The translations under genes and the position numbers were made by a program. From Asterella californica (taxonomy: Eukaryota > Streptophyta > Marchantiopsida > Marchantiales > Aytoniaceae), in contig JAYKYS010000011.1 in the NCBI GenBank assembly GCA_036924285.1, positions 4,774,001 to 4,838,000 of the forward strand: DNA of 64,000 nt. Reading direction: 5' to 3'. Below are positions 54,701-64,000 of the stretch, one piece after another; position 1 is the first letter of the stretch; each line of letters opens with the position of its first letter. The notes under the pieces were generated by a model. That model did no database searches. It was not told the origin of the DNA and saw only the letters and a list, made by a program, of their open reading frames with translations.

Positions 54701-57700
54701 TTAAACCTCTATCCTTGATTCTGTTCCGGTTGTGATCAAATTCTGCTCCAGTTTACCGATGTTGTGGATCTGACATGGATCTTGGTGTACCTTGCAGATA
54801 CCTCACTATCGCCTACTGCACGATGTCTGGGAAACAAGTTAGAATTCCACTGAAGATTGATGGCGTAGGAGTTGGTCCTCTTGCTCAGTTCTTCCCGACA
54901 AGGGTGGATCTCAAAGAAGTCCATTTGTTTTCACAGTACGACTTCGACGTGAAGTTGCAGAATACGGGTGAATTAGAGGTATTAATCCTCCCGGCCGCAA
55001 GAACCCTGGAGACGTAGAAACCGATGGCAGTACATAATAACGGTAAATGTTTGTCGTTGACAATTGTTTATCTAAACTGTTGTAGCAGAAGCAGTCTAAA
55101 ACTCATCTTAAGTCACTGAAAAACAAACAAACAACGAAGACTGTTGGTGTAAGCCTGCAAGATCAGCGGCCTCGCATCCAGAGTTGTAGTGGAAATATTT
55201 GACTCTAATGTGCTCTATTTTTTTTCCAGCATATTATGCCTTTTCTCTCCTTACACCTTCAGGTTGGGAGTTATAAGGTGCTAGCAGAAATCTAGGCTTT
55301 ACAGCATCATAAACTTCCATGTGTCCAGATAATCTATTCATGATAGAAATGCAAAGTGGCTGCGGCCCTTTTTGCGGAGTAGGTACAGTACGGAAGTGAA
55401 GAGGGTACAAGTTTGCAGTTGTTACAAAGTTTAACATTGTTAAGCACTCCAAGCTATTTCTTCAGTAACGGTCATGTGGTAAAAGAACTGCTGCTTGGGT
55501 CTTTATAGACTGCTTCACTATGCAAGTTGCCTGCGTCCAGTATACTGACGGTCACGCAGTGCTCCACAACAGGCCCGTTATGAACTGAACTCATCCAAGT
55601 CACGGAAACCGGGTACCAAGTTTCAGTTCAGTCCCGAGAAGGGAAGCATTGCAGTAGGCGAGTTTCACGTGATTCACGTAAATGTCTTTTTGGACACAAG
55701 TGGACCTTTTGAGGAATATTTTGCATGGTTGATCGACGAGTCCGTCAATTATGCTCCATTGTTTCTCAAGGGTGAAGTTGTTCAACCTGCCGTAGATGTG
55801 GAACCTCGGGAACTGGACTATGGTTTGGTCTCGTTTGGATTTGACTGCTTGAAAGAGTTCCGCATTACCAACCGGAGTCATATCCCCTTGAATTTTACAC
55901 TTCCCCTATCTGAGCTGGAAGTGACCTGGGTATGCCACATGCATGGTAATACGAAATCAATAAGGCCTCCCTTCATGTGTCATACACACGGTCCGGAGTC
56001 CGATTTCACAGTTGTACCGTCGACGACGATAGTGCAGCCAAAGGTATGCACATACATTTCTGCAATGAAACATTCTCTTGTCAGTTCTTGCACTAAACCT
56101 GAAGACGTGGACTATCCTGGCGGACATGTTCCTGCAACATTGTGTACTTCGACCATTCGCCATTCCATCGTATCGTGGGGGATTATGATAGTGTTGGAGC
56201 TTCCCTAGCTCTTAGCCCTTTGTACAACTTGATCGGTTTCACCCATTCTTAGTTTTATTTTAATCTCACATGATTCCGTTGTTCCACATTGCAAACCAGG
56301 AAACCGTCACCATCGTCGTAAAGCTGGTACCCAGGCAGGAACGAAAGTATGATGCTATTATGGGGGTGATAATGGAGGAGCTAAATGGTGAAGCATTTTG
56401 CGAGATTAAACTAAGAGCCCAGTGCTGTATCCCGAAGGTAAGCACATCCATCCCCACGACCAAGCGCGTACAGGGCCTCGGTTGCTCATGGCCCAAAGAA
56501 GCATGTCCGTGAAATGTGCGTGAATGTTCATGCTACCGAAACTCAGACAAAACGAGAGGGCCCTTCTTTCCACAACTGCTGGATTTCTTCTCCGTATTGA
56601 AACTCTTTCACAATACCCTCAGGTGTCTTTACCGTATGACGAGCTGGATTTCGGAAGGTCCTACATCCGTTACACATATACGAAGCCACTGGAGTTTCTA
56701 AATGAGTCTAATGTACCTGCCAAGTATAGAATTATGCCTCTGACCTCGGAAGCTCGCCTACAGGCCTATGCAACTGCCAATCCTGTAGAAGGTATAGTGG
56801 AGGCGTTTTCGCTTCATACTGTCGACATTCAGTTCACTGCTCAGAAGCTGGGGGATATTCGGCTCGAGCTGAGCATAAGCATTTCTGGAAAGGATCCTTG
56901 TTACCTAACGGTAAAGATTTCTGGTGTCGGAATCGGTCCTAAGCTCAGGTTTTACGGCCCCTCGGATGACAAGAACAGGGGCAGTAAATCAAGTACAGAT
57001 CCAACTGTACTGAACTTTGGAAGGGTGAGAGTACTGCAACCTCATCTGATGGAACTGGAGGTCACCAATATCAGCCTTATTCCAGCAGTTTTTACGATTT
57101 TCACCGAGAACCAGGAGGATTCTGTTTTTCATACCAGCATGTCACAGGCATCTTTGGAGCCAGATCAAGTGATGACGCTACAGGTCTGGACTTGCTCTTG
57201 CGTTTATAAGTACTCCGCTAACTTGTACTCAGAAGAGTTGGCTTCTTTTCTGTAGGACTGAAACGGAATTACTGATTCTCTGCAAAAACCATAATCAATG
57301 AAGCATATACGTCCTCCTCGGTTCAAATACAGCCTGGTAGTATATACTGGATTCGGTAGACCCGATAGCAATCTTATTGCGAATCAAGCACTTTCACGCG
57401 TGAACAAATGCTCGAAGGAGTGTATCTTAGATGGTTTTTTGCACTAGTATATACATGGTTCAATCCTCCTACAGATGTCTAGGCTTCAATACCAGCGTTA
57501 GCGGAAGTGCTACCATTCTGCGGCTACGGGTACCACTCAAAGTGTTGCTGTAGCGAATAGGAAGGCGGAACAAGAGTTGGGTCGTCCTTATCAGTACAAA
57601 AGTTATTAACGGAGAAAGGACGTCATGATGCCAACTTGTGTATATATTGCGTGTAGGATAGCTGATTTCTTCAGTCAGATAACGGGTAAAGTCGTTCAGA

Positions 57701-60700
57701 TGCACTTTCAAGCATATGACCCAGATTTCTTCTAACTGAAATCTGACTGAGTGTCCGGCGTCTCACTTGCTTCAAGGTCGAGGCTTACCTGGACGACACT
57801 GTGAGGTTTGATGATATTATCAAGTTTACTTTGGAAGGAGGTGACTACAGGGTTTGCTGCTATGCCACAGGTTTTGGAGCCCTGCTTGTGTGCACAGAGT
57901 TCGGTGATGGAGTGATCGACTTTGGCGACGTGCTTACCTACGCTTTAATGTCACGAACACTAAGCGTGCAGAATTTGGGCCGGAGACCTCGAGCTGTAGA
58001 AGCTGAAAATACTGCACGCTCTGGGAAATTTGTTTTCTCAGTGAAACCCACAGCGGCACATTTGGAACAGCATGCTACCCAGGAGTTTGTAATTTCTGGA
58101 ACCTCAACCGAAGAGTGCAAAACAGAGGAGTCGATCCAGTGGATCGGCAACGTGGCATCCCTGAGATCCAAAGCCAAGGCAGAGATCCACAAAGTGATGG
58201 TGAAAGCAGAAGTCGCAGATCTAACTCTAATCTTCTCGTCAGCTACGCTGAAGTTTATCCAGATAAATGGTCCAGGTTATCAGGAAGGGGAAGAGACGGT
58301 TGAGTCCTTGTCTTGTCAGAATGTGTTCAAACTGCCCCTGTTTTTCTCCTTCATCTGCGAAATGCCGTACAGACTGAGCATCGCAAGTGAAACAGAAATT
58401 GTGCTGCAGCCCCTGGAAACTCTTACGCTTGATATAATCCTCGACTGGCAGCGTCCTAAAGACAAGCTGAGCAACACTTTTAACAATAAGTTGGAGGTAA
58501 CGTACAGGGATACACCAAGAAAGGACTCCATAAGCTTGATCGCAGATATCCACTTCCCCAATTTACAAATCGACAAGACCATTATCGACTTTGGGTGAGC
58601 TTGCCTGCTTACAAACTTCTCAGTAATAGGATGATCCCATGAGAAACGTCAGACTAGTCGCACTTGAGCCATGACCTCACCCGTCGGACTTTGTTCAAGG
58701 AATCATCGATCATGATAACCATCCGGATGGTGCCAACGAGTACCTAAGGAGGATGTACGTTTTGCACTCCTCCACTGGGGCAGTCTTCCCGCAACATACT
58801 TACTTGACTCCATAATCCCGACCCACGTAATCTGCCTTAGAAGAAGGCAGAGCGTTATAAGACTCAATTCTAAACATTCATGTCATGTTGCAGGTGTGTA
58901 ACGGAGAACACATGCAAGCGATCGTACGTGGAGATTAAAAATATCAGCATCATGAACGTGCATTACTGTTGGGCATTCTTGGACAAACATGGAATTGATA
59001 TCAATACCTCACGAGATGAGCTGCAAGAAAACCACGATTGCAAGATCCCAACCAACCGAATTTTTGATATTTTGCCAATTCGAAGTGTTCTCTCTCCAGG
59101 AGAGACAGAGACCGTGGAGTTTTCTTTCTACAGTTTTCCTGATTACAGATGTAAAGGATTGGCACTTTGCGAGGTACGCCTTGATTGCGAACCCTCAGTC
59201 ATTGCCTTCCTTGTTCTGACTGGTCCCTGCAATAATCATCGACAGCTGAATGAATCAAGGTGGGCTCAACTTCCACTCGTTTCGAATCAGCTTCATCTCA
59301 AGTATTTTTCCCAGCACTGCAATTCGCAGGGTAGAAGATTGTAATTGAAGAGTCGATGAGGATCTTACAACCCGTCCTTGGGCATTACAAGTCAAGGGAG
59401 CCTTCTAGAACCTTCCTTCCAGGATCATTACATATTGATCATCCGCTAAACATGTACTGTCGTCTTTAAACATTCTTCAACCTGTGTTGGAACAGCATAT
59501 TCTTCTGAAAGCACCGATATTCAATATCTTCAGATCGGTTTTCATTCCTGGCGGATCCTTTTCACTTCAATTATACGATAACAGGCCACAGTTTGATAAC
59601 AAAACGGAATGAGAAGGATCTAGCCTGCAGTAGACGGTCAATCTAGAAGATATGCCTCAACCAACTTTCAGCCCTTACTTGAGCTTGGCTAGGTAGGGAA
59701 TAATATGACGCTACGGTTAACTCTATATATCCAGAATTTTGTAGGTGGATGGAGGTCCAAATTACGACGTCATCCTTCAAGCAGAATCGAGTGCAATCAA
59801 GTATCTCCTGAACAGGATGGTCATGAACTTCGGCGTTCAGGCCTTCAACCACCCTGTCACCAGCAGATTGTTAACTCTTACAAATACGGGACGCGTCCCT
59901 ATCAGCTTTGAGCTGGGCTTGAGTCCAATAAAGCGCAAACTATCACTGCAGGTCGAGCCAACAACTGGAACCTTGCGAGGAGGCGAGAAACAGAAGTTCA
60001 GTCTTACGATGATGGCAGGAGTTCCTGACCGCTTTGAGGAGAACTTTAACATCACGGTAACTGCTTTCTTCTATGGAGATCCGTTTCTCCGTTAGTTAGG
60101 TTCCTCTTCCGTTACTGCAGAGTCACAAAGTTACACAAACAACGACAAGAATAATTCTCTGATAAATTGCCATAGAGGTCGATGTCTTCAGGGACTACTG
60201 CAGCTAGGATTTAACTAACAGTGGTGTTTTAATGTCACAGGTTGAATACTTCCACCCTCACAGTCTAGAGGCACATATCGAAGGTTCGTACCCTAGTATT
60301 TTGCTTGATACTCCACGTGTCAGGGGACACAAATTTCTATCATATGTGGAAAAAGCATGGAATTACGTCCATGACGCAAAGCTGAAGAACAAGGTGTATC
60401 CAACGAAAGATTCTTCAGCAGACTCGGTCTCAGACAATTCCGAACCTGGAACTCAGGCTCCTCGAAGGCGAGAGAGTATCGCAAGATATCCCAGTATTTG
60501 TGTTAGGACTTGTGCCCATGGCGACGATGCCGAGGATCCAGATCTTCTCGGCGCCAGCAGTTTACATCAAGAGGAACCACAGATTGAGATGACCGAAAGC
60601 GAGGAAGAAGTATTCCTGCACGAACAGGTACCAGCGTGAAACGCTCGCACACACGGTACTAGTCCAAAGTTGAAAGTGTAGAAGATACGGAAACAATGAG

Positions 60701-63700
60701 AATGAGGCAGGAGTACAAGGAATCCACGAGCGAGAATGACTGCAGTAAAAGGAGATCACAAGAAGAGTTAGAACTAGGACTTGAAGAAAGTTACACCTAC
60801 TTGCAATATATCGGTAGAATCAGAGTCCTATTTCTCAATTGTTCTTGCTAAAACTGACGACAAACAAATTCTACAGGTGCTGAGAGAGGTTAAGTTGAAA
60901 GAAGAAGCAGAGTTGTTGCTACAACCTACTTTGGAAGAAGTGGACACTGAGATTGACCGCCTCATGATGCTACAGAGTTTTTATGACCGAGTTCCTGTGG
61001 AACCTCTCAACAAGAGCGGAGAGACTCAAGAACCTTCAGCTGATCCAGGTCAACCAGACAGTGAAAAACCTGTAGACAAGGATAACAAGGTAACGATAGT
61101 ACCCCCAGAAAGTCCAGGGAAAGCACCTTTTGAGCAGGATCCGAAGGCCAGGAATGCTGGTTCAGCAGCTGCCGGCAAAGATTCCAAATCAAAGATGGAA
61201 CTACCAGCTGTTCGCAGCAAGCAAGCATCCGTTAAACAGCCAGATGAGATTTTTGGCAAGAGCAATAATACAGAACCGGTTACGACACCGGATCCTGGGC
61301 CAACGTATAAACAGATAGAGAAATACGGAGTTGAGATTCAAAAGTTGATAATAAACATGTACTACCTGGACTTCGGGGATGTTAGACTTGGCTTTGCGAA
61401 GAAATTAGCGCTCAGAGTTACGAATGCCAGCATCCTGCCAGTTGCTTTTAAAGTCGACAAATCTAAAGCTAAAGGATTTGGTTTTTCCATCGAGCCGGAC
61501 AAAATCATCCATCTTCTTCCCGGACGTCCAGTTCCACAGTCAGCAGAACTATTTATAACCTGCAACACCATGCAGCCGAAGCTTCCAGTTGGAAAACTGC
61601 AGTGCTGGGTCAACATAAACGTAAAAGAGGTGCTTTCGACGTATCAACCTTAACCCCAAAATTAATTCTGTACGTAGCATACTAGGACGGCGTTGGATAT
61701 AACACCTTCGAGTTTATAATGAAACGGAAATAAATATAATCCCCGTAAGGGTCAACCTTCTTCATGCATATGAGAGAGTGAAATGGACAAGCGAGATCTC
61801 CCCGGATCTACGGTGAAACACACAGGATGGGGGAAAATACATCGGACTCGTTCTCGTGGGCTTTCACATATACCTCTCTACATGCGCACATTTCCTACAT
61901 CTAACTATCCAAAAGAGCAACGCTTCTACCGAAGAATCAAGTGAGGAAAATGATATCGGCCTCTCTCACTTTTCTTCTGACAGAACAAACTTCAAACGAA
62001 GGTCCTAGCTTGCATTTTACGATTTAGTTCAATACACGTGCATGTCATCAAGTCCAAAGTCTAAAGTAGGGATTAAGGTTATTATGGAGTCCCTGACATA
62101 AAAAGGTCGCTATGTAGAATTAGACATAGATTACGTTACTCTCCTGGTTACAGAACACACTTTGCGTCACATGATAGGTACATGCATAATCAAGTAAAGG
62201 AAGGAAAAGAACTTGACTTGAAGGATCAGTTCTCCAAGAAGCCAACAAGCAGAACCAAGTGCAAATTGCGTATAGCGGCTGAAACCCAATGATTACGTCG
62301 TTTCAATGCAGGGACCCTTGACAATGCTGTTTTTGAAGGCGAATGTCGTCACACCAGCCCTTATCCTTTCCACTTACTTGGTTGACTTCGGAGCAGTACT
62401 AGTTGGGCGGTGCAAGGTATACCTCCCGATCCATCCTCACGTACTTCCATACTTGGTCAGACCGACAAGTCATTTACCGAGGAATGAAGAGGCGTTTCAG
62501 CTGTAACCCTTCGGTTTTTCCTCGAACCGTACCTAGAGATGTCTAAGATGGAACTTCACGAGATAAGAGGTCCACCTGATCACAGTCAGATAGTCAAAGT
62601 TCTTCTCACAGAGTGAAGGAATGCGAGCTACAAGATGTTGACTAAGAGGCTTAGAGTTGACCGTCTTACTCGTACTGTATCATCTCGGATCAAGTAGCCG
62701 TTCATGCATCAGTAGCTAAGTCCAACTGACGCAGAGACCTCTATATGTCGCTCAGAATATACTCCCTCATGGAACTTCTCAAAGAACACCCGAGTCTGTT
62801 GAGCAACTGGGGTGTTCTTTGAGAAGTTCTAGGACTGTCTACCGACATCAAGTTATCCTCTAAGAACAAGCATTTTCTACTCATTATCTCACCTCGTCAT
62901 TTTTCTAAACATCCGTCTCTTTCTGCTGAATGGGTCAAACTCGTCTTCTAGTGCAGAGCATGCATGTTCGGTTTGAAAATCGGGGAGAAGTAGACTGCGA
63001 GTGGGCTGCAGAGAGGCCAGAACCTGGAACAGTGGCCATGAGAATATTCCGTGATTGGGACTATTTCACCTGCTATCCTGATCACGGAACAATTTCACCA
63101 TATGATCACATGATTGTCAAGGTTAGTACTCAATCTGAGCTTCAGTACCCCGCCCGGTACAAAAGGTTTGAATTCTGAACTTAACTCCCTGTTCAATCAC
63201 GAACTTTACACGAACCTCCTCAACTTGCACTGAGAGAGGAGGATTACCTGGAAATCTAAACCTTACAGGAACACAGGATAGTTACCATTATGAAAAGGGA
63301 TAAACGAGACTGCCAATTTAGAACTTCAAGATGCTGTTTCTCTTCAGCGAGCATCCCAACTTGTCATACTTGTAGGAATCCTTCACACAACAGGCGTACT
63401 AGGAACTCTTGAACTCCAGATGAAGATCTTCTTTCAAATCGAAAGTCAGTGCATCATCTCGTCATTTTAGGTCAAAATTTTCAGCAGAAGTCATATCGTG
63501 CTTGGTCTGTACAGGTAATGTTCATCCCCAAGTTGCAGAATTTGAAGACAAACTATGAGACAGTGATGCCTATTAAAATTGCACAGATCGAAGCTCCCGT
63601 TATTCTCAATCTCAAGAGCCACGCTTATATGCCACCTCTCAGCTTTGAACCGCCCGAGGCTGAAGTAGGTCCCGTGATCCCGAACGCAACAACTCCTTTC

Positions 63701-64000
63701 CAGCTGCATGTTGCGTTGAAGAACAGATCAAGCCAGACCTTAGAGGTGTACTCTCTTGATTTTGATCCTGAATACATCAAAGAGGAAGGACTTCTAAGGG
63801 AAGTTAAAACCTACAACGAGAAAAACCTTCTATTCGTAGATATCAGAGAAGCGGGACAACCGTTCTGGAAAGAACTCGGTGAGATCGTGGGATCACCCCC
63901 GAATTCTCCCAGAGGGACCACACGTGGGAAAGGACAAAAGAAAGAGGAAGCACAGGCTAAGACTGCTAAACAAGTAAAGGAGAAGACAGTCGAAGATCAG
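48744..64000 (+). CDS. HYDIN: HYDIN homologue, 5' half (runs off the window)
   Basis: HYDIN is a giant protein of the C2 central-pair projection in 9+2 axonemes, built of ASH/MSP-like Ig domains. Exons I support: 50595-50717, 50982-51086, 51562-51676, 52327-52391, 52642-52899, 53273-53394, 54006-54138, 54467-54555, 54798-54978, 55573-56043, 56300-56437, 56623-57183, 57777-58594, 58894-59173, 59745-60056, 60241-60627, 60877-61629, 62312-62416, 62957-63121, 63515-64000. Likely earlier exons: 48744-48776 (ATG), 49494-49550, 50085-50204. All junctions are GT-AG and keep frame, about 1,960 codons in total. Landmarks shared with animal HYDIN: LFQPFPPQITF, VTEREKFVVPV, LNPAKGDLWPGN, LTNTGRVPISFELG, and repeated DFG motifs that start domains. 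55930-55998 could be a 69-base intron or in-frame coding. In this plant it should act in sperm flagella. Confidence 0.93.
62772..62829. repeat. Perfect 20-bp inverted repeat in a HYDIN intron
   Basis: GAACTTCTCAAAGAACACCC (62772-62791) and its exact reverse complement (62810-62829) flank an 18-base loop, inside the intron 62417-62956. It would form a strong hairpin in the transcript. It could be a small-RNA precursor or a tiny foldback insertion. Confidence 0.85.

Noticed and set aside
1..64000. CRISPR arrays, bacterial operons or organellar insertions
   Set aside because: No regularly spaced repeats, no bacterial gene clusters, and no plastid or mitochondrial genes were seen. All recognised genes have plant or transposon origin.

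Overview
This window looks like nuclear DNA of a land plant with swimming sperm (bryophyte, lycophyte or fern grade; a liverwort or moss would fit). Three things point that way. First, a large intron-rich gene for the ciliary central-pair protein HYDIN fills the right end; seed plants without flagella lack it. Second, there is a plastid-type ATP sulfurylase with a transit peptide and plant-style introns. Third, the rest is dense with plant-type Ty3 retrotransposons and carries a Replitron-like HUH transposon, a group reported at high copy number in non-seed plants. I cannot name the species.

Layout. 1-18.6 kb is a three-deep nest of Ty3 elements. A decayed plus-strand element (its protease at about 16.65-16.9 kb, integrase at 17.2-18.5 kb) was split by a minus-strand chromovirus, here Ty3-A (573-16509, GTATG target duplication). 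Ty3-A was in turn split by a younger plus-strand element, Ty3-B (7009-15715, ACGT duplication, LTRs about 99 % identical). The Ty3-A LTRs carry four or five perfect heat-shock elements upstream of a TATA box. 18.6-23.9 kb is mostly non-coding, with tandem repeats and one weak candidate gene end. 23.9-26.2 kb holds a complete five-exon ATP sulfurylase gene on the minus strand. 27.6-30.6 kb holds two strong DNA hairpins and a Rep (HUH, single catalytic Tyr, no helicase) reading frame on the plus strand. 31-35 kb is AT-rich without recognisable genes. 35-43.4 kb is scrambled debris of the Ty3-B family (two LTRs, a minus-strand gag-pro-pol remnant, a plus-strand gag fragment). 46.9-47.3 kb is a foldback element with a 10-bp target duplication. 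48.7-64.0 kb is the 5' half of HYDIN, about 1,960 codons in some 22 exons; the gene runs off the window.

The two host genes are unrelated in function: APS does the first step of sulfate assimilation in the plastid, HYDIN works in the sperm axoneme. Nothing suggests an operon-like arrangement. The most unusual items are the heat-shock-element arrays in the Ty3-A LTRs, where the LTR length difference equals one array unit; the Replitron-like Rep gene with neighbouring hairpins; a canonical -1 frameshift heptamer inside the gag-pro/pol overlap of Ty3-B; and a short conserved reading frame shared by the Ty3-A leader and a locus at 37 kb.
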